From JASGCK01 sp031538565 (GTDB lineage Bacteria; Pseudomonadota; Gammaproteobacteria; Burkholderiales; Burkholderiaceae_C), in contig JAVKLS010000021.1 in the NCBI GenBank assembly GCA_031538565.1, positions 1 to 64,000 on the forward strand: a DNA stretch of 64,000 bases, in the 5' to 3' direction. Positions within the stretch are counted from its first letter, which is position 1, and every line of letters begins with the position of its first letter. Positions 1 through 7,753 of the stretch are shown piece by piece. Position numbers and translations under genes: made by a program. The notes below the pieces were generated by a model. The model saw only the letters and a list, made by a program, of their open reading frames with translations, did no database searches and was not told the DNA's origin.

Positions 1-86
1 AATTCGCGCGGCTTGCGCCCCGCCTTGACCAATTCGACCATTTGCAATCTAAATTGCTCTGGGTACGGCTTGTTCTTCTCTCGCAT
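1..86 (-). CDS. IS3-type transposase OrfA, N-terminal fragment
   Basis: ATG at 84-86 on the minus strand opens a reading frame beginning MREKNKPYPEQF and continuing through a QMVELVKAGRKP segment to the window edge. This is the usual start of the helix-turn-helix OrfA (transposase_8 type) of IS3 elements, where the basic N-terminal domain binds the IS ends. Only 28 codons are in the window. OrfB, the DDE catalytic partner, should lie to the left outside the window. Confidence 0.75.
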   Translation of the reverse strand, partial: MREKNKPYPEQFRLQMVELVKAGRKPRE

Positions 87-140
87 TTCGGACTCCTTCT
101 GTCTTATCGACAAAGTGTCCGTGAAATCGGGGTAACTTCA
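1..140 (-). mobile_element. End of an IS3-family insertion sequence (partial)
   Basis: The minus strand from position 140 downward begins with a plausible IS terminal repeat (TGAAGTTACCCCGATTTCAC), then a Shine-Dalgarno (GGAGTC, 91-96) and the start of an OrfA-like transposase gene. The rest of the element lies outside the window. TolC-type coding sequence starts directly at 141, so this is the insertion boundary. The exact end base is inferred from the usual TG...CA ends of IS3 elements. Confidence 0.75.
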
Positions 141-1124
141 CAATCCAGCATTCAATATCAAATATCCAAACAACAAATTCAAAAACAAGAATTTGATCTG
201 AGTCAGCTCGTTTTAGACCTGAGAAGCAAAGTCGCTCAAGCCTATTTTTTAATTTTGACGTATGAAGACACCCTACGCTTATTGAATGCCCAAAAAGACA
301 CATTCAACCAACAACTAGCTCAAGCCAAGCGCAGCTATGAATTAGGCATTTCTACCATCACCGATATTCACGAAGCACAATCAAAACTTGATTCTTTAAT
401 CGCCCAAGAAATTGGCACATCAAAGGAGTTGGAAGCAGCCAAGGTATCGCTCAGAACTTTGATCGGTAAAAATTTCAGGCTTAGGCAAGTATTTCAAATT
501 CAATTTAGCTCCCAATTAAAAGCACTGCCTACTATGAATGACTTGCTAGAGCAAGCCTACACGCATAACTATCAAATTCGCTCACTCAATACCTTGGCTG
601 ATCTTGCATTGCTAGACATTAAAAAAGCCAATGCCCAGCACTACCCAAGTCTAGACTTTTCAGCCAGCACGTCGTCATCACGACAATATCTTGCTGCAAC
701 GAATACATCTTATACCCAATCACATAGCAAACAAGTCGGCGTTTATTTATCCATACCACTCTATTCAGGTGGTGCAATTTCGTCCAAGGCAAGGGAAGCC
801 CTGCACAATTACAACAAAGTATCTTTTGATATTCAAAATGCTAAATTAAGCGTTGAAGAGGATATTCAAACAAACTATGTGCGATGGAAGCTAGGCATCA
901 CACAAATTGACGCTTTGGAAAAAGCAATTGTTTCAAGTGAGGCCGCACTAAAGTCAGTCAATATAGGTTACACATTAGGGGTCAGAATTGGCTTAGATGT
1001 TTTTAGCGCACAACAGCAAATTATTCAACTCAAAAAAGATTTACTCAAAGCCAAATACGATACTTTGATGAGTATTTTAAAAATTAAAACGGCTACAGGT
1101 CAAAGTCATATTGACTTATTTTGA
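42..1124 (+). CDS. TolC-family outer membrane protein, 5' truncated by IS insertion
   Basis: The frame encodes the long alpha-helical and strand pattern of TolC-type outer-membrane channels, which work with periplasmic adaptors in type I secretion or RND efflux. Visible features are the helical heptad-like stretch after the SKQQIQKQEFDLSQLV region, the repeated QAKRSYELG(I)ST motif with a TDIHEAQ segment, and a later GVRIGLDVFSAQQQ repeat. The family usually has about 420-480 residues including a signal peptide. Here the first 33 codons (42-140) are read out of the IS end from a TTG, and no signal peptide is present, so the native N-terminus is lost. The remaining part is probably not exported and is best regarded as a pseudogene. 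Its transporter partners are not in the window. Confidence 0.8.
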   Translation: MQSKLLWVRLVLLSHFGLLLSYRQSVREIGVTSQSSIQYQISKQQIQKQEFDLSQLVLDLRSKVAQAYFLILTYEDTLRLLNAQKDTFNQQLAQAKRSYELGISTITDIHEAQSKLDSLIAQEIGTSKELEAAKVSLRTLIGKNFRLRQVFQIQFSSQLKALPTMNDLLEQAYTHNYQIRSLNTLADLALLDIKKANAQHYPSLDFSASTSSSRQYLAATNTSYTQSHSKQVGVYLSIPLYSGGAISSKAREALHNYNKVSFDIQNAKLSVEEDIQTNYVRWKLGITQIDALEKAIVSSEAALKSVNIGYTLGVRIGLDVFSAQQQIIQLKKDLLKAKYDTLMSILKIKTATGQSHIDLF

Positions 1125-1133
1125 AAGATAAAA

Positions 1134-1919
1134 ATGATATTACGCACATTTATTCTCATTGGCATTCTATTTTTAGCATTAACAGCACATGCACAGCGGC
1201 GTAGCGGCGGTGAACACCCTGATGCTATCGTTCTCAATAAAGCCAAACTGGTTAGCCAAACTGACAGGATTGAAGTCTATCGTGATGATATGGATGTAGA
1301 GGATGGCTTTATTGCAACCATTGACCAGCTCTATACCGCCATTGAAGGGCAATTGGGTCGCAAGTTTGATGTGGCGACTTTAGGTAAAAAAATCAAAATT
1401 GTGGTCTCAAACAATGTGCGCGTATCCCATGTGTGGCGTGGCTATCAACACATGAATGACCCGCAAGCCGTGATTTTTTTGAATGCTCGGGCATACAACG
1501 GATTCAAGAGCAAATCCAATGCAACGCTTGTTCATGAGTTGACGCACCTCTTTACATGGCGGTACAACAGTCATAGCCTGCGCGAGGGAATCGCTGACTA
1601 TGTCGCACGAGCCGTGATGCCAGGCACTGCCGTTGGCCCGAATGAGGCGAATGCCACGATCACGCGGGTTGATTGGGCGTTCAAGTACCTAGGCTCTAGC
1701 CACCCTGCACCGCCCGAGCTAACAACGGACGCAGAATTCCGCAAGCAGTATTATTTTTTGAGCTATGTACTTGTCAAAGCACTCATTGAAAAAACTTCTA
1801 TGACTGAATTTTTGAAGTTTTACGACGGTGCTTATTCGGATTCCTTATTTGAATCGACTTTCAAAGTAAAACGGTTAGATTTAATTTGCGAGTTGAAATT
1901 AAGCACGGAGTGTAAATAA
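1134..1919 (+). CDS. Secreted gluzincin-type metallopeptidase-like protein
   Basis: A 261-residue protein with a clear Sec signal peptide (hydrophobic residues about 3-20, cleavage near AHA-Q). An HELTH zinc motif sits at residues 134-138, and a second acidic ligand candidate lies in the following REGIADYVA segment at about residue 151. That HExxH plus downstream E-G-A-D layout is known from the peptidase MA-like/gluzincin group. It starts 9 bases after the truncated TolC gene and reads in the same direction, so the two may once have been cotranscribed. The substrate cannot be told from the sequence. Catalytic activity is inferred from the intact motif only. Confidence 0.65.
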   Translation: MILRTFILIGILFLALTAHAQRRSGGEHPDAIVLNKAKLVSQTDRIEVYRDDMDVEDGFIATIDQLYTAIEGQLGRKFDVATLGKKIKIVVSNNVRVSHVWRGYQHMNDPQAVIFLNARAYNGFKSKSNATLVHELTHLFTWRYNSHSLREGIADYVARAVMPGTAVGPNEANATITRVDWAFKYLGSSHPAPPELTTDAEFRKQYYFLSYVLVKALIEKTSMTEFLKFYDGAYSDSLFESTFKVKRLDLICELKLSTECK

Positions 1920-1920
1920 T

Positions 1921-1948
1921 ACTCTTGATAAAATATGTTATCAATAGT
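1921..1948 (+). other. dif-like 11-6-11 site upstream of the tyrosine recombinase
   Basis: The sequence contains the perfect inverted repeat TTGATAA (1925-1931) and TTATCAA (1938-1944) around a 6-bp centre AATATG. Taken as 11-bp arms, left ends in GATAA and right begins with TTATC. This resembles the layout of XerC/XerD dif and plasmid pdif sites, whose inner arms end ATAA and begin TTAT around a 6-bp spacer. It lies 9 bases before the start of a tyrosine recombinase gene. The function as a recombination core is an inference; a promoter operator is the alternative. Confidence 0.4.
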
Positions 1949-1956
1949 ATTCTGTA

Positions 1957-2991
1957 GTGATGAGACACCCAGATCGAGTGCCAAAAAGAATACCCAAAAC
2001 GGCACTCACCACACAACAAAATAATACCTCCGTCAACCCACCCACTTTCAAAGATGAATCAGGAAGTGAGCGGCTATTGACGCAATCTGAATTTCATGGG
2101 CTTGCAGCCGTTCCCGCTGAGGTGGAGTGGTTCGCCAACATCGACAATCCACAAACCCGTCGCGCTTATCAAAACGATCTGCGTGAGTTCATGCACTTTG
2201 TCGGAATACGACAAGCTGAGGAGTTTCGTATTGTCACGCGCAGCCACGTCATCGCATGGCGCAAGATGCTGGAGGAGCGAGAACTGGCAGGCAGCACCAT
2301 CCGCCGCAAACTCTCAGCGCTGGCTTCGCTTTTTGAATATCTGTGCGAGAAGAATGCCGTGGCCTTTAATCCCGTCAAAGGCGCGAAGCGTCCAAGAGTC
2401 GAAACCTACGAAGGCAAGACACCAGCGCTAGGCGATCATCAGGCACGAAGCCTGCTGGATAGCCCCGATACATCCACGATAAAAGGACTGCGCGACCGCG
2501 CCATCTTGTCGATGTTTTTGTATCATGGGCTCAGGCGGGAAGAACTGTGCAGATTGCAAGTCAAAGACATTCATGTACGCCGTGGTGTACCGCATATCAG
2601 GGTTCACGGCAAGGGGAACAAGCTGCGCTTTTTACCGCTGCACGTTAGTACAGCCGAATTGCTGGACACCTATCTTGAACGGACGGGATGCAAAGCAGAG
2701 CCAAGCGCCGCCTTGTTCCAAAGTCTTCACGCCGATGACATCAAAAATGGCATCACCGCTGACGGGGTGTACAAGTTGCTGCGCGTGTACGCCAAGGAAG
2801 CCAAGATTGATGTTCAAGGTTTTAGTCCGCACAGTTTGAGAGCCACCGCTGCAACCAATGCACTTGACCATGAAGCGGATATTGCTAAGGTGCAGGAGTG
2901 GCTTGGTCATGCGAACATAGCGACGACGCGTATCTATGATAGACGGCAGTCGAGGCCAGAGGACAGTCCAACATTTAAGGTTTCTTATTAA
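1957..2991 (+). CDS. Tyrosine-type site-specific recombinase (XerC/XerD-like)
   Basis: A 344-residue phage-integrase-family recombinase. The N-terminal SAM-like core-binding domain spans about residues 55-140 (NPQTRRAYQNDLREFMHF). The catalytic domain carries the complete set of active-site residues: R193 in HGLRREE, K222 after GKG, H292 and R295 in PHSLRAT, H318 in EWLGHANI and the nucleophile Y327 in TRIYDRR. It probably cuts and rejoins DNA for integration, excision or dimer resolution of the element. A GTG at 1957 is followed at once by ATG 1960, so either may start it. It has an N-terminal extension of about 45 residues beyond XerC/D. The 3' end overlaps the convergent gene by 17 bp. A dif-like inverted repeat lies just upstream. 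Confidence 0.88.
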   Translation: MMRHPDRVPKRIPKTALTTQQNNTSVNPPTFKDESGSERLLTQSEFHGLAAVPAEVEWFANIDNPQTRRAYQNDLREFMHFVGIRQAEEFRIVTRSHVIAWRKMLEERELAGSTIRRKLSALASLFEYLCEKNAVAFNPVKGAKRPRVETYEGKTPALGDHQARSLLDSPDTSTIKGLRDRAILSMFLYHGLRREELCRLQVKDIHVRRGVPHIRVHGKGNKLRFLPLHVSTAELLDTYLERTGCKAEPSAALFQSLHADDIKNGITADGVYKLLRVYAKEAKIDVQGFSPHSLRATAATNALDHEADIAKVQEWLGHANIATTRIYDRRQSRPEDSPTFKVSY

Positions 2992-3976
2992 GAAGTAATA
3001 AAGTATCGCTTGTATTTGAAAATAATGCTGGCGTAGTTGGTGGGAAATTAACTACACAAGAATTCAATAATTCATAATTTGCTTTCATTTCATGAATTGT
3101 TGTTTTATTTTTAGTTGCTGTGCCTCTTAATTCTCCTTCGATATCCTTATCAAGTAGCGCCAAACTTTCCTTGTCGTCTGCAATGACAATAAATCCATCG
3201 CCTAATTTAGATAATAAAGACTTATCAAATTTTGATAAGTCTTCGTAATAAATAAATTTAAGATCAAAGTTTTTATACTCTTTTGCCGCCTTAATTTGTT
3301 GACGAATTGAGGTATTGTTTAAGACCTTATCAAGATCATCTTTTTTAAAAACAAAAACTCGATGAAATTGAATTCCTTTTTCTGCAATTGCAAGATTCAA
3401 CTTTAAAAATTCACGTTCAGGCTGACTTTCATCCCATTCCGCATTTAGCATCATAGACAGTGACCATATGTTTCCAACATTCGCATTAACTTTTTTATTA
3501 GATAAAAACTCCCTTAGCGTGCCATTCAAAATGGCATAAAATTCAGTTGTTGGTAAAATACTAGTCGTATGTGAATCAGCTATGTTTTGAAAGAATGTTT
3601 TAATTTCACGCATTTTTCTATCCCGTAGCATATGGAAATCAGGATCAATTTTTGCGTATAAATGTATAAATTCTTTTAATTCAGAATAAGAGTTTTCATT
3701 CAATGTTTGTGAGTAACGATTAAATGATTTTAATTCTGATTTAACATTATTTGAATGCTCTTCAATAGCGCTGTTTATAAAGTATCTGTTGAGTGTGAGC
3801 ATAAAACCAAGCACGAGTGAAATAGCTATTACGGCATCTTGCCGAAAATAGGTTGCACTTTCTTGATTGTAATAATTTGCTACTAAGGCAATAATTGCGC
3901 CAATAGAAACCTCTATGACGGTAAGCATTGACACTCGTTGTTTTATAGAGTTTTTTATCTTTTTAATTTGAATCAT
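2975..3976 (-). CDS. Uncharacterised two-helix membrane protein (third gene of cargo operon)
   Basis: A 333-residue protein I do not recognise. A short basic N-terminus is followed by two hydrophobic helices at about residues 17-36 and 46-65, then a soluble cytoplasmic part of about 265 residues. The soluble part shows an alpha/beta pattern (REFLKLNLAIAEKGIQFHRV...FVFKK, then KFIYYEDLSKFDKSLL and GDGFIVIADDKES) reminiscent of phospholipase-D-like or sensor folds, but no HKD motif is present. Its start overlaps the end of the upstream oxygenase gene by 4 bp, implying translational coupling. Base composition is clearly more AT-rich than the flanking plasmid genes, which suggests separate acquisition. 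A 27-bp perfect palindrome lies inside it. Confidence 0.7.
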   Translation of the reverse strand: MIQIKKIKNSIKQRVSMLTVIEVSIGAIIALVANYYNQESATYFRQDAVIAISLVLGFMLTLNRYFINSAIEEHSNNVKSELKSFNRYSQTLNENSYSELKEFIHLYAKIDPDFHMLRDRKMREIKTFFQNIADSHTTSILPTTEFYAILNGTLREFLSNKKVNANVGNIWSLSMMLNAEWDESQPEREFLKLNLAIAEKGIQFHRVFVFKKDDLDKVLNNTSIRQQIKAAKEYKNFDLKFIYYEDLSKFDKSLLSKLGDGFIVIADDKESLALLDKDIEGELRGTATKNKTTIHEMKANYELLNSCVVNFPPTTPALFSNTSDTLLLLNKKP

Positions 3977-4632
3977 TTGGAAACTCCAAATAAGTGATCG
4001 TTTAAATCAGCAGGACGATTTTCCTCTATAGCAGAAGGCAAATAGTAGTTCATGGCGACTACGATTCGTTTTTCATTATTAGATACTAGTGGTCTAACAT
4101 AATGAGGGAAACGACGAGCATCAAAATAAATAATATTTCCTGATTGTGGGTACACAATACTGCAATCAGTATCAATTTCAGCAACCGATCTGGCTACCGA
4201 ATTATTAGCCACAACTAATTCTCCGCCTGCGCCTTGGGGATGACTGGTAACATATAACAATCCTTCAATAGGGTTGGAGTCAACATGAGATTCATACCGC
4301 ATATTAACTCCAGACTGTATGTTGAGAGTGGCCCCGTACAAGTCATTTTTAGCAATAGCAACTGTTTCAGCGTGATGTTTTTGTATTAAGTCTTTGAAAT
4401 ATCCAGCATATAAGTCATACAACCAAGGAAGATGTTGGCGTAAAACAGCCCCGTTGACAGTACGCACCAAGATTTTTTCATTCATATTCGCTTCACGCGA
4501 AGTCACAGAGCGCGGCAATAAGAACTTATCTATGCCATATGTATCAGCAACATTTTTAATATCTTCCTTCCATTGGACGGGAAGAACGGAATTTATGTCA
4601 TAACTTCGCCAAGAGAACCGATCAGCATTCAT
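3973..4632 (-). CDS. 2OG-Fe(II) oxygenase (prolyl-hydroxylase-like)
   Basis: A 219-residue protein with the double-stranded beta-helix signature of 2-oxoglutarate/Fe(II) dioxygenases. The metal-binding HxD is H116-V-D118 (ESHVDSNP), the distal histidine is H177 in RFPHYVRP, and the 2OG-anchoring basic residue is R189 in EKRIVVAMNYY. The GNIIYFDARRFPH strand pattern is like that of P4H and PKHD-type enzymes. It would hydroxylate or otherwise oxidise a peptide or small-molecule substrate with O2 and 2-oxoglutarate. It lies 18 bp after the SDR gene and overlaps the membrane-protein gene by 4 bp, so the three genes form one operon. The substrate is unknown. Confidence 0.78.
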   Translation of the reverse strand: MNADRFSWRSYDINSVLPVQWKEDIKNVADTYGIDKFLLPRSVTSREANMNEKILVRTVNGAVLRQHLPWLYDLYAGYFKDLIQKHHAETVAIAKNDLYGATLNIQSGVNMRYESHVDSNPIEGLLYVTSHPQGAGGELVVANNSVARSVAEIDTDCSIVYPQSGNIIYFDARRFPHYVRPLVSNNEKRIVVAMNYYLPSAIEENRPADLNDHLFGVSK

Positions 4633-4650
4633 TGGATATCCAATCTAATA

Positions 4651-5403
4651 CTATGCATTTATCGCACTGTGGTATTCGTATTTAGAAATCGGGTCAACCC
4701 CTGAGTAGCCGCCATCAACCGTGATAACCGTACCATTTACAAAGCTTGCTCTATCGGAGATCAAAAAATCTACGACATTGGCAACCTCTTCTGGCGAGCC
4801 GAGACGTTTGAGCGGCGTAATGTCACGTGACATATTGAAAACTTCATCCGTATCCATCACACCACCAATCCATCCTGGGGCAATGGCGTTGACGCGGACA
4901 TTCGTATCACCATACAGATTCGCCAAAGTCATCGTTAAATTATGAATAGCCGCTTTTGTGGCTGCGTATGCTGATGCACCAAATGAGCCAACCGTAGCTT
5001 CTGTGCTAGTAATCGTAACAATTGAACCGTTCGCCACTATTGAATCTTTTAGCAGACGCGCCAAAATGTTTGGGCAACTTAAATTTACAGCGATGCTTTT
5101 ATTCCACATTGCTATATCAAATATTTTTTCAATCTCCATATGGAAAAACATTGCCGCATTCACAATAGCATCAATTTTTTCATGTTTAATTTTGTTTGCA
5201 AATTGTTCTAATGAGAGTGTCGAAGAGTGGTCAACTTCAAATAGCAATAGTGTTTGATTTTTTTCGCGACATTCGGACGCAAAGCTCTCAAGCTCTGATT
5301 CGTATGAGCCAATGACTTTATGACCTTGAGCCAATAACATTTTTGTGACGGCAAGGGCTATGCCTTGCTTAATTGCACCTGTAACAATGATAGTTTTTGT
5401 CAT
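4651..5403 (-). CDS. Short-chain dehydrogenase/reductase (first gene of cargo operon)
   Basis: A 250-residue classical SDR. The NAD(P)-binding TGxxxGIA loop is at residues 8-16, the NAA motif (in place of NNAG) at 82-84, the catalytic Ser near residue 133 (ITSTEA), and the YxxxK pair Y146/K150 in SAYAATKAA. The C-terminal NGTVITVDGGYSG segment is typical of FabG-like members. It would oxidise or reduce a hydroxyl/carbonyl on an unknown small molecule. The gene is AT-rich and heads a three-gene operon with a 2OG oxygenase and a membrane protein. The glycine-rich loop is slightly unusual in lacking the first G of TGxxxGxG at the usual third-glycine position (GIA instead of GIG). Confidence 0.85.
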   Translation of the reverse strand: MTKTIIVTGAIKQGIALAVTKMLLAQGHKVIGSYESELESFASECREKNQTLLLFEVDHSSTLSLEQFANKIKHEKIDAIVNAAMFFHMEIEKIFDIAMWNKSIAVNLSCPNILARLLKDSIVANGSIVTITSTEATVGSFGASAYAATKAAIHNLTMTLANLYGDTNVRVNAIAPGWIGGVMDTDEVFNMSRDITPLKRLGSPEEVANVVDFLISDRASFVNGTVITVDGGYSGVDPISKYEYHSAINA

Positions 5404-5431
5404 ATTTTTTTGCCCTTTAGCTATTCAATTT

Positions 5432-5460
5432 ATCTTATCATTGAAATAGAGTTTGGTAAA
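5432..5460 (-). promoter_or_regulatory. Candidate sigma-70 promoter of the cargo operon
   Basis: Read on the minus strand there is TTTACC (5455-5460), a 17-bp spacer and TAAGAT (5432-5437), each matching 4 of 6 consensus bases, located 29 bases before the SDR start codon in an AT-rich intergenic stretch. Assigned from consensus only. Confidence 0.3.
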
Positions 5461-5512
5461 TTTATGCTGATTAAATTGTTGGCACGAATGCAAGCAAGCC
5501 TAGGAAAACGAC

Positions 5513-6343
5513 TTAGTTGCAGCTTTGCTCAAGGGCCTCTTCAAGTGCAGCGTTGACCTGATCGGCTTCTAACTCGTTGCCATCCGCCTGCACAATCACC
5601 GTCGCTTGATGCTGGGTATGAAACACCCGCTTTGGTTTTTTAGTGAACAACACGTCACCCGCAGTCTCCACAATCACAGCCGATGACTTGGCGGGCTTGC
5701 TTGGTTTCAGTAGCACAGCGTCCCCAGCCTTAAACCGTTCCCACGCCACAATCTGCGGAGCATCGTCTAGCTTAGCCAATTGAATCAAAAATGATTTTGT
5801 GGCAATGTCGGATGCTCGACATTCTGCTTTGATAGATTCAAGCAACTTATTGAGCGAGAGCAATTCCGTTACTGTTGAACGCGCCTTGCCGATCACCTTC
5901 GCCACCACATCCTGCGTATAGCCGTGTGCACTCATTAAGCGTTGTAACGATTCAGCAAGTTCCATCGGCTTTAGGTCTTCCCGCTGTACGTTTTCCACAA
6001 TCGCAATTTCGTCGGTGTTGCCGCTGGCAATGACCGCAGCGATGGTGGCGCGGCCAAGGAGTCCATGCGCTCGGTATCTGCGCTCACCCGCCACAATTTC
6101 ATACACGCCTGCCAAGCCATCCAAGGGCTTGACCAGTATCGGCTGCAAGAGTCCCGTGGCCTCGATAGAGTCAGCAAGTTCGCGCAGACTGACCGCATCA
6201 AACATTTTGCGGGGCTGGTTTGGGTTCGGTTGCACCTTGTCTAAATCTAGTTCGATGATACGCGGCAAATCCGCGCTTGCACCGAACATATCGAGGCTCA
6301 TTCTTTCGCTGAGGGGTGTTTTTGAGGGGTTGGTTTTTGTCAT
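5513..6343 (-). CDS. parB: Plasmid partition protein ParB
   Basis: A 276-residue ParB/Spo0J-family protein. The N-terminal CTP-binding domain shows NPNQPRK near residues 38-44, the GERRYRAH box near 86-93 and ENVQREDL near 117-124. A helix-turn-helix follows (TQDVVAKVIGKARSTVTELL). The C-terminal about 90 residues would be the dimerisation part. It loads on a centromere and, with ParA, segregates plasmid copies. It follows parA by 22 bp in one operon. A canonical chromosomal parS (TGTTNCACGTGAAACA) was not noticed nearby; the repeated 15-bp palindrome TGTCGGAATCCGACA is a candidate plasmid centromere or operator. Confidence 0.92.
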   Translation of the reverse strand: MTKTNPSKTPLSERMSLDMFGASADLPRIIELDLDKVQPNPNQPRKMFDAVSLRELADSIEATGLLQPILVKPLDGLAGVYEIVAGERRYRAHGLLGRATIAAVIASGNTDEIAIVENVQREDLKPMELAESLQRLMSAHGYTQDVVAKVIGKARSTVTELLSLNKLLESIKAECRASDIATKSFLIQLAKLDDAPQIVAWERFKAGDAVLLKPSKPAKSSAVIVETAGDVLFTKKPKRVFHTQHQATVIVQADGNELEADQVNAALEEALEQSCN

Positions 6344-6365
6344 GTAATTATTGGGATGTGGATGC

Positions 6366-7190
6366 TTATTGGTCTCCTAGGTAGGTGCTGATAATTTTTT
6401 GCGCAACGGCTTTGTATTGGTCTATGCCTTTGATATTTGGAAATAGCTCTAGCGCAGACTTGCTTTCAACATTGGCTTTATCGAATGCAGTTGACCGATG
6501 CACGGGATCAAAAACTTGAATGTGTTTATGCGCGACAGAGGCTTTGAGTTCCGAGAGCACATCACTATCGTGCGAAGCACTCGCGTTAAAAAGTGTTGGC
6601 AGAATGCCTAAGACTTCGAGCCTTGGATTCGCACGGCGCTTGACGTTCTCCACGGTGTCGAGCAAGAGAGTGAGTCCCATCACGGATATGAAATCCGTCT
6701 TCACGGGTATGAGCACCGCATCCGCTGCCGTGAGCGCATTGACCGTGAGCAGGGATAGTGTGGGCGGGCAGTCGATAAGAATCACATCGAACTGATCGCG
6801 CAACAGCTCTAATTTTTCTTTGAGGATGCTGGCTGTGCCAAAGGGAGAAGCCAATTCAGTTTCAGCATTCGCTAAACGGATGCTGGCTGGGATAAGCGCA
6901 GGAGTGTTGTTAGAGCCTGTAATCACCAAGTCCACAAGCGGCTTGTTTTTGACGAGGCCAAAGTAATAGGTCAAACCAGCGCTATCCAATTCGCGCATTC
7001 GCCGTGGGTCAATTCCCCACACGATAGAGAGACTGCTTTGCGGGTCAGAGTCGATGATGAGCACTTTGCACCCCGCTTGTATGAGCGCGGTGGCTAGGTT
7101 AATCGTGCTGGTTGTTTTTGCCACGCCGCCTTTTTGATTGGCGACGGCGATGATGGCGGCTGATTTTGCTTTTGTGTTGGGGGTGTGCAT
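6366..7190 (-). CDS. parA: Plasmid partition ATPase ParA
   Basis: A 274-residue ParA/MinD-type ATPase without an N-terminal DNA-binding domain. The deviant Walker A (KGGVAKTT, residues 20-27) carries the signature lysine. The A' motif is IDSDPQSS, and the Walker B-like region is LIDCPPTLSLLTVNAL. It forms ATP-dependent nucleoid-bound dimers that ParB stimulates, moving plasmid copies apart. It is the first gene of the parAB operon and is divergent from the toxin-antitoxin pair, sharing a short intergenic region with it of 43 bp. Intact catalytic motifs suggest that partition remains functional although the element appears integrated. Confidence 0.92.
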   Translation of the reverse strand: MHTPNTKAKSAAIIAVANQKGGVAKTTSTINLATALIQAGCKVLIIDSDPQSSLSIVWGIDPRRMRELDSAGLTYYFGLVKNKPLVDLVITGSNNTPALIPASIRLANAETELASPFGTASILKEKLELLRDQFDVILIDCPPTLSLLTVNALTAADAVLIPVKTDFISVMGLTLLLDTVENVKRRANPRLEVLGILPTLFNASASHDSDVLSELKASVAHKHIQVFDPVHRSTAFDKANVESKSALELFPNIKGIDQYKAVAQKIISTYLGDQ

Positions 7191-7214
7191 ATCCTTGTTT
7201 GCGTCATTTCATAC

Positions 7215-7228
7215 TATCATGTATCATG
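7215..7228. repeat. Tandem TATCATG repeat between divergent parA and antitoxin genes
   Basis: Two adjoining copies of TATCATG (7215-7221 and 7222-7228) sit in the 43-bp gap between parA and the ribbon-helix-helix gene. Short tandem direct repeats in such positions are usual operators for ribbon-helix-helix antitoxins. The assignment as operator is an inference. Confidence 0.35.
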
Positions 7229-7233
7229 TACAC

Positions 7234-7737
7234 ATGGCAAACACGAAATCCACAACCCCAGCATCTAGCCGCTCAGTGACTCGCGCTTTGAACGCGCAAG
7301 TGACGGCTAAAACGAGCACTAAATCCGCTTCGCAGCTTGCAAGCAAGGCGAAGGTTTTTCAGGTGCTGGTTCGGTTGCCTGAGGATATGGCAACACGGTT
7401 TGTTCAAGTTGTAAAGCCTGGACAGCGCAATAGCTATTTCCTAGAGCTACTTCGCCGCGACCTTGACCGTGAAAGCGACGAGCTAGCACAGGCGGCGCAG
7501 GCGCTCACAAAGTTAGAGGCCAAGGACGGCGCACTGCGTATTGAGGATGCCGCTTGGTTGAAGGCGTCGCTACTGGCAAGCGATGATGACTTTGACGCGA
7601 AGGAGTTTGAGCGTCAGTACCAAGTTGCCAAACTAGAGCGAGAGACTTCCAGTAAGACAGCAAAGTCCAGCGCATTCAAACGCACCACGCACAAAGCCTC
7701 AGCACCCCGTGCGCGTAAATCTTTGCAAGCCGCGTAA
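7234..7737 (+). CDS. Ribbon-helix-helix protein, putative PemI-like antitoxin
   Basis: A 167-residue protein starting at ATG 7234 (MANTKS). Its central part (KVFQVLVRLPEDMATRF followed by NSYFLELLRRDL) has the strand-helix-helix pattern of small MetJ/Arc-type DNA-binding domains. It is flanked by low-complexity Ala/Thr/Ser/Lys-rich arms, the C-terminal one very basic. It sits 16 bp before a PemK/MazF toxin gene in the same direction, so it is the natural antitoxin candidate, although it is about twice the length of usual PemI/MazE proteins. It is divergent from parA and might also control that operon. An in-frame upstream start exists inside the parA 5' region but is less plausible. Confidence 0.6.
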   Translation: MANTKSTTPASSRSVTRALNAQVTAKTSTKSASQLASKAKVFQVLVRLPEDMATRFVQVVKPGQRNSYFLELLRRDLDRESDELAQAAQALTKLEAKDGALRIEDAAWLKASLLASDDDFDAKEFERQYQVAKLERETSSKTAKSSAFKRTTHKASAPRARKSLQAA

Positions 7738-7753
7738 GCCAAAACACACATCT

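Noticed and set aside
5806..5821. TGTCG-GATGCT-CGACA inside parB as another copy of the 15-bp palindrome
   Set aside because: Arms are only 5 bp and the spacing is one base longer than in the four exact copies, so chance is a sufficient explanation.
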